DNA of 64,000 nucleotides from Cytophaga sp. FL35 (GCF_014349235.1 NZ_JACSOH010000010.1:62001-126000); one strand, 5' to 3'. Positions 46,683-55,706 are shown, counted from the first letter of the stretch. Program-made: numbers and translations. Notes: generated from the sequence alone by a model not told the origin.

Positions 46683-48301
46683 GACTCTATATTTTCATTG
46701 GTTAATACAGACTTTTTAAGGGTGAAATGAAACTGGGTTCCTTCCCCCACTTCACTATCTACCCAAACATCACCTTCATAACGGTCTACAATTTTCTTTA
46801 CAATAGAAAGTCCAATACCTGTTGACCTTTCTTTATTTCCTATAGATTGGAAAATTTTAAAAATCTTTTCATGATATTCCTTTGGGATACCTACACCATT
46901 ATCTTCTACGGTAAAATGGTAGAATTCTTTGGTGTCCTTAAAAAGAACTTGTACCAGGCCTACTTCCCTCTCAATATGTACCACGGCATTGCCTATTATA
47001 TTCTGAAATAGCTGTTGCATCTTGGTCTTATCACCAACGATGGTAGGTAACGGATCGGGCACGGTTACATTTACATGATCTGGAATGAAAATAGTTTCCT
47101 TAATGGTATCTATTACCTCGTTTAAGTCCACCTCACTGGATAACAGTTGGGAACTATTGGCGGTAGAATATTCCAAAATACCTTGGATGAGTTTGTCCAT
47201 GGAAGCAACTTTTTCCTGTAGCAACGAAAGTTGTTCTTGTCCAGCTTCATCAATCTTATCATGGTAATCTTCTTTTATCCATGAGGCCAAGGCACTTATA
47301 CTGCGGAGCGGTGATTTTAAATCATGCGAAACGATATGCGCGTACTCTTGGAGATTTTTGTTACTGGCTTCCAGGTCAACTAAAAGTTGTTCTTTTTGTT
47401 TTTGAAGTTCTTTTTCTAATGTGATGTCCTCTATGACAACTACCTGAAATTTAATCTCGCCTTTTTGGTCTCTAACGGCGTTGATGTTTGTTTTAGCAAA
47501 AAAGGTACTTCCATCTTTTCTTATGTATTCTTTTGTCACCGAAATATTGTCCTGACCGGATTGATTGTGAGTTTCCACAAACTCATTGCACTCTTCTTCA
47601 TCATAGCAGGTGGTGATATCTTTGGGAGTGACGTTAATCAGTTCATTTTCAGTATACCCTAACAATTGTGAGAAAGTGGGGTTGGCTTTTATAATCTTAC
47701 CCTCAACGGTCAGGGCTATTCCTAGGGGAGAGTTATCTACAATGATATTAAGTTCCCTGCGCTGTTCATCCAACAACTCCTTAATTTCCATTTCTCGGCT
47801 AATATCTCGCATCACCCCATGAATCCCAATAGGGTTCTGTTCCGCATCATAAATGAGACTGGCGTTTATCTGTATAAATTTTTGAACCTTGTCCTTAAGT
47901 ACAATTTTGGCTTGATAGTTTCTAAGGATACCAATCTTTTTCAGGGACCCAAAAGCTTCCAGAGTGTAATTAACATAGTCATAGTGAACCATGGTACCTA
48001 CATTGATGGATTCTTTACGATGGTCAACGCCTAAAAACTTGATGGCAGAATCGTTCATAGTAATTACATTATAATCCAAGTCTAAGATGACATATGGATC
48101 GATGATGTCCATAAAAGAATCACTAAGGTCTGTCTGCTTTTTATTCAATAGGCCCTCTAATTTATTATTGGCTGCTTTTAAATGACGAGTCATGTCATAA
48201 AGTTCTTTGGATTTCTCCTCAAGAATCTTTTCGGCCTGTTGGCGTGCCAATTTTTGGCGCTCCAAAGCCCGTTTAAGCATTTGTACCTCTTTGCTATCCA
48301 T
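46679..48301 (-). CDS. PAS-PAS histidine kinase (H-NOX partner)
   Basis: Soluble kinase of about 540 residues. An N-terminal coiled coil (about 5-55) is followed by two PAS domains (DPYVILDLDYNVITMNDSAI and VDNSPLGIALTVEGKIIKAN). The kinase core has the H-box HIVSHDLKSPLRSI and the ATP-binding motifs DNGVGIP and STGIGLSIVKKI. The ATG at 48301 overlaps the H-NOX stop by eight bases (ATGGATAG), giving coupled translation; an in-frame ATG at 48334 is possible. It probably receives the H-NOX signal and passes phosphate to the receiver gene or the HPt relay. Confidence 0.9.
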   Translation of the reverse strand: MDSKEVQMLKRALERQKLARQQAEKILEEKSKELYDMTRHLKAANNKLEGLLNKKQTDLSDSFMDIIDPYVILDLDYNVITMNDSAIKFLGVDHRKESINVGTMVHYDYVNYTLEAFGSLKKIGILRNYQAKIVLKDKVQKFIQINASLIYDAEQNPIGIHGVMRDISREMEIKELLDEQRRELNIIVDNSPLGIALTVEGKIIKANPTFSQLLGYTENELINVTPKDITTCYDEEECNEFVETHNQSGQDNISVTKEYIRKDGSTFFAKTNINAVRDQKGEIKFQVVVIEDITLEKELQKQKEQLLVDLEASNKNLQEYAHIVSHDLKSPLRSISALASWIKEDYHDKIDEAGQEQLSLLQEKVASMDKLIQGILEYSTANSSQLLSSEVDLNEVIDTIKETIFIPDHVNVTVPDPLPTIVGDKTKMQQLFQNIIGNAVVHIEREVGLVQVLFKDTKEFYHFTVEDNGVGIPKEYHEKIFKIFQSIGNKERSTGIGLSIVKKIVDRYEGDVWVDSEVGEGTQFHFTLKKSVLTNENIES

Positions 48302-48836
48302 TTTGGACGATGTCGAACTGTACTTCTGTTCCATCCTCTTTTAATAATTTGTATGATACTTGGGCAGAACTATTATAATGCTCAAAGCAGCGTTCAATTA
48401 AACCGTGTGCCAATCTATAAAGTCCCCTTGAAGATGCGTACACCATGGAAAGGGAATGGTCTGTTTTATCCAAAATTTTAAATGTGGGTAGTTCCGCTTC
48501 AGGATAGATTTTTTGCACATGAACGTGAATGTGGTCTTCAATGGCGTAAATAAGCCCTAAAGGATTATTATAACTCTGTATTACCTCAGGATGCGCTTTA
48601 CCAAGACTAGCAAAAAGATAATGGCCAAAAGTATAGATCAGCGTATCTATATCAATCTTGACCTCAGAGCTGAGGTTGGTAATTAGACTTAGCATTTCAT
48701 TGAATTCGTACGTGCCTATGGCGGTATAAACTCCATTGGAGGGTAAGTCGGAATTTTCAATGATGGAGTCGGCTACTTCGAGTCCAAATTTCTCTTCCAC
48801 CATCTCAAGAAACTCGGTAAAGACTATTCCTTTCAT
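48294..48836 (-). CDS. H-NOX haem protein, nitric-oxide type
   Basis: Haem-NO/oxygen-binding protein of 180 residues. It has the proximal haem ligand H102 (IEDHIHVHV), the conserved Pro near 117 (LPTF) and the haem-propionate clamp Y133-x-S135-x-R137 (YASSR), at the normal positions. The distal Tyr that stabilises O2 is absent; the equivalent position is Leu142, as in NO-selective members from facultative aerobes. It should bind NO and regulate the adjoining kinase, whose start overlaps its stop. Two direct repeats lie immediately upstream. Confidence 0.95.
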   Translation of the reverse strand: MKGIVFTEFLEMVEEKFGLEVADSIIENSDLPSNGVYTAIGTYEFNEMLSLITNLSSEVKIDIDTLIYTFGHYLFASLGKAHPEVIQSYNNPLGLIYAIEDHIHVHVQKIYPEAELPTFKILDKTDHSLSMVYASSRGLYRLAHGLIERCFEHYNSSAQVSYKLLKEDGTEVQFDIVQNG

Positions 48837-48883
48837 TTAATTAGGTTTAAGTTGAATTTTGATTCGGTCTTTTAATTAACGAT

Positions 48884-48939
48884 AAATGTAGGAAAAAGAC
48901 TTCCGAAATAAGCAAAAATGTTGTAAAATGTAGGAAAAA
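48884..48939. repeat. 14-bp direct repeat upstream of H-NOX
   Basis: The 14-mer aaatgtaggaaaaa occurs twice, at 48884-48897 and 48926-48939, exactly 42 bases apart, about four helical turns. The pair lies in the 105-bp gap between the receiver gene and H-NOX and may bind a regulator on one face of the helix. Confidence 0.55.
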
Positions 48940-48941
48940 CG

Positions 48942-49343
48942 TTATGCCTTCACTAATTCACTAGCTTCCCAATAATGGACTACCTTAATGAGTTTTTCTT
49001 CGTATTCCTCATATTTTAAGGGTTTTAAGATGTATCCAGCTATGCCAATGCGGTAACATTCCAGCAAATCTGCCCTATTTTGAGATGTTGTAAGCATTAT
49101 TGTAGGAAGATATTTATAATGCTCATCTGCTTTTAATATTTTCAAAAATTCAATACCGCTCATTCTTGGCATATTCAAATCGAGCAGAATGATGTCTGGT
49201 AATTGGTCTCCAGAACCCAAAACTTCGAGAGCTTCTTCTCCATTTTTGGCTTCGGTAATTTTATGTTTAACATTTAGTTTTGCCAGAGTACGTTTAAATT
49301 TCATGGTCTCAATGGCATCGTCTTCAATAAATAGAATGTTCAT
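48942..49343 (-). CDS. Stand-alone response regulator receiver
   Basis: Single receiver domain of 133 residues without an output domain. Acid pocket D8-D9 (FIEDDAIE), phospho-acceptor D55 in LLDLNMPRMSG, the Thr in IMLTTSQ and the Lys in YILKPL are all present. It resembles the Rcp1-type receivers that pair with soluble kinases. It lies at the head of the signalling operon; the H-NOX gene follows after 105 bases. It could take phosphate from either kinase and pass it to the HPt. Confidence 0.92.
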   Translation of the reverse strand: MNILFIEDDAIETMKFKRTLAKLNVKHKITEAKNGEEALEVLGSGDQLPDIILLDLNMPRMSGIEFLKILKADEHYKYLPTIMLTTSQNRADLLECYRIGIAGYILKPLKYEEYEEKLIKVVHYWEASELVKA

Positions 49344-49508
49344 GATGGTAGTTTATAATTGCCCTATGCTAAATATAATGAAAAGTTAGTCCGAATATTG
49401 TGTGGCAACTTCAACTTACTGTAAATCAATGTGGAATATATGGTGCGAAATCGTTTGCAGAAGGACTGTACAATTTTAAATTTCTTACGAACCAAATGCC
49501 GATGAGAT

Positions 49509-50519
49509 TTAATGTATAATATTTACGGCTTCACCTAGTTTAGAAGATTTATAGGCGGCATCAACAATTTTATTTACAATAATACCTTCTTTTAAACCTG
49601 GTACTGGTATTCTGTTTTTTTGGATACAGTCAATAAAATAAGCCATTTGTTTATCATAGATGCTTTGATCGCAATGTTCATTTTTTTTAGGAAAAATGGG
49701 TGTGGAAATTTCACTGGAATCTCCATTTTTTATTTTTAAAGATGTAGGAAATAGTCTAGCATAGCCCTCAGTACCAAAAATTGCTGTGCTGGCCTCGGGG
49801 CCATCCATATGCGGTTGCCACCAGCCGCTCTCAATAATGCTTTCAGTACCATTACTCCAAGTGATAACCAAAATTGCCGAGTCATCCACTTCATAATCGC
49901 CAAAATTGGTAGCGATCCTTGCATAAACCTTTACAGGTTTGGGGTCGTTTAGGAGAAAACGTACCGTGTCAATGGCATGTACGCCCATATCTGCTAAAGC
50001 ACCTCCACCGGCTAATTTTTTATTGGTAAACCACCCTGTAGGACCCCAATTTTCATGTATACCATAGCCCTTGGTTTTTATGATTTTACCGAGGTCTCCT
50101 CTTTCAATGGTCGCTTTAATAAATTGAGCCTCACGATCAAACCGCCACATATGGCCAACCATTACCTTTTGCTGACACTTGCTCGCGGTGGTTTCTATTT
50201 TAAAAGCCTCTTTCTCGGAAAGGGCCAAAGGTTTTTCGATGAAAACGTCTTTTCCATGCTTTAGAAAAGCTATGGCATGAGGAGCATGTAGGGCATTTGG
50301 CGTACTTAATATTACCGCATCAATGATACTATTATTTAATAGGGGTTTAATATCATCAAAGGTGTGTGGTATTTTATATTTTGAAGCAAATCTTTGGGCA
50401 CTTTTTAAAGTTCTGGCCACTACGGCGAGCGTATCTACGTTAGCTAATTTTTGAATAGCTCTAGCATGGTAGTCTGCAATATAGCCTGCCCCAATTAATG
50501 CTACTTTTATGCTTTTCAT
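49509..50519 (-). CDS. Gfo/Idh/MocA family oxidoreductase
   Basis: NAD(P)-dependent dehydrogenase of 336 residues for sugars or inositols. It has the Rossmann motif VALIGAGYIADYHARAI, the EKP motif (VFIEKPLAL) and the catalytic stretch GGGALADMGVHAIDTVRFL. There is no signal sequence. It is the last gene of the leftward PUL operon, 11 bases after the GDPD gene. Together with the DegT aminotransferase it could interconvert a keto and an amino sugar, as in the NtdC/NtdA or scyllo-inosose pairs. Confidence 0.9.
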   Translation of the reverse strand: MKSIKVALIGAGYIADYHARAIQKLANVDTLAVVARTLKSAQRFASKYKIPHTFDDIKPLLNNSIIDAVILSTPNALHAPHAIAFLKHGKDVFIEKPLALSEKEAFKIETTASKCQQKVMVGHMWRFDREAQFIKATIERGDLGKIIKTKGYGIHENWGPTGWFTNKKLAGGGALADMGVHAIDTVRFLLNDPKPVKVYARIATNFGDYEVDDSAILVITWSNGTESIIESGWWQPHMDGPEASTAIFGTEGYARLFPTSLKIKNGDSSEISTPIFPKKNEHCDQSIYDKQMAYFIDCIQKNRIPVPGLKEGIIVNKIVDAAYKSSKLGEAVNIIH

Positions 50520-50530
50520 TAGAAGATTAT

Positions 50531-51343
50531 TTAATGGTAATCTGATTCAGTTTCTAACTTTTTAAATTCACTTAACAATAATGAAAGCCTATCCGTCAAA
50601 ATAAAGTCTACGCCCAAATCAATTAACTCTTTCATTTCTTCAATAGAATCGGTTCCAAAATAATTGACTTGAACATCTTTGTTTTTAAGTGAAGTAAGCT
50701 CCTTTTCAAGACTTCCTTTTTCTCTTGATTTTTTTAATTGTATAAATTTGAAATTACCCTCTATAGTTTCAGAAATATACTTGTCACGAGAGGTTGTACG
50801 ATTCATATTACAGACCATCAAATTTTTGTTTACAGATTGTATACCAGCGAAGGCTTCATTTCCACAGGCGATAACCGACTGCCGTTCTTTGTTGGATTTT
50901 AAAATTTGAAGAGCCACTTTTCTTCCCAATTCCTTACCACCTTTTAAATGCACATTTAACCAAACAGTGTTGGGCATAATGTTTAAAACTTCCTCTAAAG
51001 TGGGTATTCGGGTATTTTTTAACTGAAGAGATTTCCATGAACCGGCGTCTAATTGTCGCAGTTCCTTTAAATTTTTATGAGATACTTGTCCGTTTCCATC
51101 GGTGGTGCGGTCTACGGTATCGTCATGAATAATGACCAAGGCACCATCCTTTGAAAGTTGTACATCAAATTCTATCATTTGGGCACCTAACCGAATAGCT
51201 TCTTCAAAGGCTGGTAGGGTATTTTCAGGATGGTTCTCAGTAGCACCTCTGTGAGCACAAATTCCCTTTTTAGGTAGTTTCATTTCCTGTGCTATCAAGA
51301 TAAAAGGAATTAGAGTTAGTAGTATAGAAAATAAGGGTTTCAT
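50531..51343 (-). CDS. Exported glycerophosphodiester phosphodiesterase
   Basis: Enzyme of 270 residues with a signal peptide (MKPLFSILLTLIPFILIAQ). The GDPD core is clear: ICAHRGATENHPENTLPAFEEAI, MIEFDVQLSKDGALVIIHDDTVDRTTDG and the last motif FILTDRLSLL. The metal and acid/base residues (His, Glu, Asp, His) are present. It releases glycerol-3-phosphate from glycerophosphodiesters in the periplasm. In this operon it may remove a phosphate-linked substituent from a polysaccharide; that is inference. It starts three bases after the DegT gene. Confidence 0.9.
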   Translation of the reverse strand: MKPLFSILLTLIPFILIAQEMKLPKKGICAHRGATENHPENTLPAFEEAIRLGAQMIEFDVQLSKDGALVIIHDDTVDRTTDGNGQVSHKNLKELRQLDAGSWKSLQLKNTRIPTLEEVLNIMPNTVWLNVHLKGGKELGRKVALQILKSNKERQSVIACGNEAFAGIQSVNKNLMVCNMNRTTSRDKYISETIEGNFKFIQLKKSREKGSLEKELTSLKNKDVQVNYFGTDSIEEMKELIDLGVDFILTDRLSLLLSEFKKLETESDYH

Positions 51344-51346
51344 TTA

Positions 51347-52627
51347 TTAACTCATTAATTGTTCCGCTTGCTCGTATATTTTTTTAATGGCATTTGCAAT
51401 CAAAATCATATCTTCTTTGCTTCCCATCAAAACTTTATGGTGTAAACAAACAGACTCTTCATGAAAGATACGCTCACATACCGGCAATTGAAATCGGTTC
51501 GGGTCTATTTGCTCCCAATAATTTTCATTGAGCTTATGTCTGGCCGGCTTTGTATGGGGTACATACAACGAACATTGGTTGAGTGGTTCATAACATGCAT
51601 CAACTACAATATTTAGTTCAGCTTCAAACGCTTTTCTAAAAATTTCGATGGGCAAACCTTTAAACTCAACTTTTAAATATCTAAAGGCGAAATTAAAATA
51701 AGCTTTTTTGGTTTCCCGAGAATCCCTTTTCAAAGGGTGGATGCCGGGTAGTTCTTTTAAAAGCTCGTTGAGATATGCTCCGTTTTCATCCCTTGTGTCA
51801 TTTTGCTTTGGCAATCTTTTGAGTCCCTCCACTAAAATAGCTGCTTGAAACTCGGTAATTCTCAGATTACCCGATTGCAAGAAATTACCATCGTCGCCAT
51901 AATCACCAATACCTTTATCCCCACTTTTAAAACTGCCTTCCGGCCTTCTGCCACAATTTCTTAAGGCGTCAAGTCGTTCTGCCAAATCCGGGTCATTGGT
52001 AGTAACGGCGCCACCTTCCCCAGCGGTTAAATGCTTTGATAGTTGAAAACTGAAGCTTCCTATATCACCGATACTTCCGGCTTTTTTCCCTTTCCATTCG
52101 CCTCCATGTTTGTGGGCGCAGTCTTCAATGATGTGCAAATCATGTTCTTTTGCTATAGCCATTATCGAGTCCATATCGGCAAAGGCGCCATACAAGTGAA
52201 CGGGAATAACTGCTTTGGTCCTCGGGGTTATAGCTTTTTTAATGGCTTCGGGATCGATACACCAGGTGTCTTCAAGAACATCGACAATAACGGGGGTCGC
52301 ATTTACATCGATGACCGTTGCCGCTGTAGCCTGCCAAGTAAGTCCGGGAATGATGACTTCGTCGCCCACACCTATTTCAAGGGCTTCCAAAGCAATCTGT
52401 AAAGTGACGGTTCCGTTTACGGTGCATACCGAATATTTGGTTCCAGTGAAAGCAGCAAAAAGTTGATTGAATTCTGTTTCTTTTGGGCCATTGTAAGACC
52501 AGACGCCACTATTCAGTACTTCAATGAGGGCTTTTTCCTCTTCCTTGCCCCAAACAGGCCATTGAGGCCAGGGGTCTTTAAATATGTCTTTGACGGATGG
52601 CCCACCCAAAAGTGCCAGTTGTTCCAT
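51347..52627 (-). CDS. DegT/DnrJ/EryC1/StrS family aminotransferase
   Basis: PLP-dependent sugar or cyclitol aminotransferase of 426 residues. It has the cofactor-binding stretch EDCAHKHGGEWKGKKAGSIG and the Schiff-base lysine in FQLSKHLTAGEGG, a form typical of scyllo-inosose/keto-sugar enzymes. No signal peptide is present. The gene lies between the GH2 enzyme and the GDPD gene. In a catabolic setting it could remove an amino group from an amino sugar, the reverse of biosynthesis. Substrate not known. Confidence 0.9.
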   Translation of the reverse strand: MEQLALLGGPSVKDIFKDPWPQWPVWGKEEEKALIEVLNSGVWSYNGPKETEFNQLFAAFTGTKYSVCTVNGTVTLQIALEALEIGVGDEVIIPGLTWQATAATVIDVNATPVIVDVLEDTWCIDPEAIKKAITPRTKAVIPVHLYGAFADMDSIMAIAKEHDLHIIEDCAHKHGGEWKGKKAGSIGDIGSFSFQLSKHLTAGEGGAVTTNDPDLAERLDALRNCGRRPEGSFKSGDKGIGDYGDDGNFLQSGNLRITEFQAAILVEGLKRLPKQNDTRDENGAYLNELLKELPGIHPLKRDSRETKKAYFNFAFRYLKVEFKGLPIEIFRKAFEAELNIVVDACYEPLNQCSLYVPHTKPARHKLNENYWEQIDPNRFQLPVCERIFHEESVCLHHKVLMGSKEDMILIANAIKKIYEQAEQLMS

Positions 52628-52639
52628 ATTTCAGTTTGA

Positions 52640-55240
52640 TTAAATTGGTATTGATTTTGGTGAAATTTCGGTTCTAAATTCTTTGATATTCCATCCAGAG
52701 ATTTTTAATTGGACAGTTCCATGATAATTGAAATGGACTTCTATTACTCTCTTTTCGTTCGGCAGAAGGGAGATGTAATTGTCATCCCAGAAAACAGGAA
52801 GAATATCATTTTCACTGCCATCTAATAGAAAGAGAGAAACTTGAAAGGCTATAACATTTGTAGTATTGGTCAGCTCTACTTTTAATTGCCCTTGTCTAGC
52901 GTCTATTTCGTACCCAACTTGAAGTTCAATTTTATCCAATTTTTGCAACATGGTAAAATCTGAAAACTGATTGCTTGGGGTATGGAAGGCGAATTCACCT
53001 AAATTTGCTTCGTAATCTAAAATCTCTTCTTGGGTGGATAACCAATAAAAGTTAGAGCTAATCGCATTCTTGTCTTTCTCGAACAATCTGAGATCTAAAA
53101 AATAGGTAGTCGATAAATTCTTGATGTCACCTAATTTATACAACTGAGTCGAGCTATTTGCTTCAGAAATGGTTTGGTGCTCGACACTGAAAATTAATTC
53201 TGAATGAATATTAAAAACTTTAATTTCTGCGACACAATCAGAACTTACATCAAATAGGTCATTGACCAAGTACACAGAATGACTTCCGTAATCATAGATT
53301 AACTGTTGGGGAGCGCAGGCTTTTCTAGCGGCGTAGAAAGCTGCCGTTGGCATCAGGTAATAGTCGTATAATTGCCAATACATTTTGGGCCATGCCGCGT
53401 TCAGCATCCATTGGATCACACCTGTACTTTTAGTTTTGTTCACCCTAAACGCCTCAAACATGGGGCGCATCAGCTCATAGTTTAATGCTTGGGCTTTTCT
53501 ATTAAAATCGTCAATATTTTTTGTTTCGCCGTACTTGGCCAACAGGGCCTCTCTAAACCTGTCGAGGTGTGCAAATTCATAAAGTCCGCAATGGTAATTC
53601 CACACCTCGTTAATGGGCCAGAGTTTGTCCTCTGGAATAAACTTTTGAATGCTGTTCAGTTCAGGAATTTGAGCACCCGGACCCGTTTCGGTATTAAAAC
53701 CATAGGCACCGCCAAAATCAGTGTCCGTATACCAGTAGACCGGTGCCGTATAATCATAAGGGCCGAGCATTTTTACACCCGAAGAGCCGCTAATTTCGCT
53801 AATGACATCTTCACTGCCAATCACATGCTGGTCACTGCCAACGCCTCCTGTAGAATTCAGGTAAGGTCGCGTATTATCGTACTGATCAAAGATCTTGATA
53901 TATTGCTCTTCGAGTGCGGTAATAGGTACTTTGTCACTAGCTACCGTCCAAACAAAAATACTGGGGTGATTTCTTAACCAAGTAATTTGGTCTTGCCAAG
54001 CCTTGGCTACATGCTCGATGTGTTCAGGCTTATAAACACCTCCAAATCGTTCGTCGACAGGAACTCCCATATGAATTTCATGCTCCCAATGGCAACTCCA
54101 ACCCGCCATAATCAAAATGCCGTAAGTATCGCAGAGATCGTATAATTTTTGATCTGTTCCCCAAAAACCTTCGAGTCGAACACAATTTAGGTTCATATGG
54201 CGCACATATTTAATTTGCGCTTCCAGTTTTTCAGGGGTATCCATGAGCAGCAAATCATCCGTCCAACCGGCACCCTTGATCAATAGTTTTTTACCATTGA
54301 TCTTAAATCCGCGGTGTTTGCCATCAAGCCAATAATCGGCGACACTTCGTATTCCGAAGTTGGTTTTAACGGTACTATGTATAGAATTCTTAATAGAAAA
54401 CTGCATGTGAAGTTCATACAAATGAGGTTCTCCCATGTCTGCAGGCCACCAAAGATTCGGGTTTTTAATGTTCAGTTGGTGGAATTCGGTTGGTTTCAGA
54501 TGAATTATCGTACTGCTATGGGCCTCTAAATGTAGTTTTTTTTCGATTCTAATATCACCAAATGCTGCACTCAGGTTTCCAGCTATTGAAGTGTTTGATT
54601 TATTCTCAACTTCCACAGAAATATGAACCACGGCGGAAGAGTCTACAAAATCATTTAAATAGGTCTTAACAAATGTTTTACTGAGAAAGACGCCGCCGTG
54701 CAAAAGTAGTTTTACAGGCCTAAAAATTCCCATATTTCCGTCAGGAGGCTTTGGATTCCAGTCAACGAATCCGGTACTAAAATCTCCGGGCTCAGGAGGA
54801 ATTACTTCTACAGCTAATAGGTTCTCACCTTCTTTTAAGTGTTCGCTGGCTTCTATAGTCGTAATGCGATAGGCTCCATCAATTAAATTGGAATCGGCAA
54901 TTTTTGTTCCGTTTAACCAGATATTCGCTTTGTAATTAATTCCTTCAAAAACAAGTTCACCAAAAAGGGCAGCCTGCTCTTTGCTGAGTTCAAAAGTTTT
55001 GACATACCACCAGGGAACAGTAAAAATTTCTTTAGGAACAGTTTTTAAGTTTTCACCAAAATAGAGGTTCTTGAAGACCTTGTTTTTGACCAATGCCGCT
55101 AAAACAGTAGACGGAACATTAACACGCATCCAATCATTTGAGCATTCACCCTGTGACGATAATTCTTTACCGTCATACTTTATGTGTGAAGAGGATTCTA
55201 ACCTCCAATTATCCGTAAGTTCCCAATTATAAAAGGCCAT
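52640..55240 (-). CDS. GH2 glycosidase, exo-beta-glucosaminidase/mannosidase-like
   Basis: GH2 enzyme of 866 residues with a jelly-roll sugar-binding domain (about 1-175), a beta-sandwich and a TIM barrel (about 310-640). The layout STGFVDWNPKPPDGNMGIFRPV resembles exo-beta-D-glucosaminidase (CsxA). The acid/base is an Asp rather than the usual Glu (D436 in VWTVASDKVP), as in CsxA, and the nucleophile is E518 in GFNTETGPG. No signal peptide is present, so it should act in the cytoplasm on imported oligosaccharides. Beta-mannosidase or endo-mannosidase activity remains possible. It lies 12 bases after the DegT start in the same operon. Confidence 0.88.
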   Translation of the reverse strand: MAFYNWELTDNWRLESSSHIKYDGKELSSQGECSNDWMRVNVPSTVLAALVKNKVFKNLYFGENLKTVPKEIFTVPWWYVKTFELSKEQAALFGELVFEGINYKANIWLNGTKIADSNLIDGAYRITTIEASEHLKEGENLLAVEVIPPEPGDFSTGFVDWNPKPPDGNMGIFRPVKLLLHGGVFLSKTFVKTYLNDFVDSSAVVHISVEVENKSNTSIAGNLSAAFGDIRIEKKLHLEAHSSTIIHLKPTEFHQLNIKNPNLWWPADMGEPHLYELHMQFSIKNSIHSTVKTNFGIRSVADYWLDGKHRGFKINGKKLLIKGAGWTDDLLLMDTPEKLEAQIKYVRHMNLNCVRLEGFWGTDQKLYDLCDTYGILIMAGWSCHWEHEIHMGVPVDERFGGVYKPEHIEHVAKAWQDQITWLRNHPSIFVWTVASDKVPITALEEQYIKIFDQYDNTRPYLNSTGGVGSDQHVIGSEDVISEISGSSGVKMLGPYDYTAPVYWYTDTDFGGAYGFNTETGPGAQIPELNSIQKFIPEDKLWPINEVWNYHCGLYEFAHLDRFREALLAKYGETKNIDDFNRKAQALNYELMRPMFEAFRVNKTKSTGVIQWMLNAAWPKMYWQLYDYYLMPTAAFYAARKACAPQQLIYDYGSHSVYLVNDLFDVSSDCVAEIKVFNIHSELIFSVEHQTISEANSSTQLYKLGDIKNLSTTYFLDLRLFEKDKNAISSNFYWLSTQEEILDYEANLGEFAFHTPSNQFSDFTMLQKLDKIELQVGYEIDARQGQLKVELTNTTNVIAFQVSLFLLDGSENDILPVFWDDNYISLLPNEKRVIEVHFNYHGTVQLKISGWNIKEFRTEISPKSIPI

Positions 55241-55241
55241 A

Positions 55242-55478
55242 TTACAGCGTTTTATTCTTAGTACTTAGCTGAACCAAGTTCATTTGTGATTTCCAAAACA
55301 TACCTCCGCCAATAAGGATCAATACCATGCCAGCTACCAAATCGGTCATTTGTTGCACAAAGGTTTCGGTAAAGGTTATGGCAACTAACACAATAAGGCC
55401 AAAAATTAATATAAAGACTCCAAGGGCACGATTTATCTTGGCCGTTTTAATTTTGTTCAATAGCTCTATTTCGGTCAT
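55242..55478 (-). CDS. Small two-helix membrane protein
   Basis: Protein of 78 residues with a short N-terminal helix (MTEIELLNKIKTAKINRALG) and two membrane helices (VFILIFGLIVLVAITF and LVAGMVLILIGGGMFW). I do not recognise a family. The gene ends one base before the GH2 start and begins ten bases after the other small protein, so it belongs to the PUL operon and probably assists the symporter or the inner-membrane part of the system. Confidence 0.65.
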   Translation of the reverse strand: MTEIELLNKIKTAKINRALGVFILIFGLIVLVAITFTETFVQQMTDLVAGMVLILIGGGMFWKSQMNLVQLSTKNKTL

Positions 55479-55488
55479 GGTTGAAGTT

Positions 55489-55704
55489 TTAAAATAAGTA
55501 GTAAACGGTAGCCAAAATTCCTAAAACGGTCCATGACCAAATTTTTAGATTATGGTACCAAAATCTTTTTTCTTTTGGAATGCCTTGATAAATATATTCT
55601 GTAGGCAAAAGCAATACCAAGGCCCCAATTATTAGATAGAGACCGAAAAATATCATTTTTGCAGTTTCTTGCGATATTCCAGAAGCCCAATCAAAATTCA
55701 ACAT
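55489..55704 (-). CDS. Small membrane protein next to the symporter
   Basis: Protein of 71 residues with two hydrophobic helices (MIFFGLYLIIGALVLLL and WSWTVLGILATVYYLF) and a cytoplasmic or periplasmic loop with YIYQGIPKEKRFWYHN. It starts two bases after the stop of the SSS gene. Function unknown; an accessory role for the transporter is inferred from position only. Confidence 0.65.
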   Translation of the reverse strand: MLNFDWASGISQETAKMIFFGLYLIIGALVLLLPTEYIYQGIPKEKRFWYHNLKIWSWTVLGILATVYYLF

Positions 55705-55706
55705 AA

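Noticed and set aside
53489-53977. 162-residue plus-strand frame opposite the GH2 gene
   Set aside because: Antisense to a conserved catalytic region with no recognisable fold or start context.
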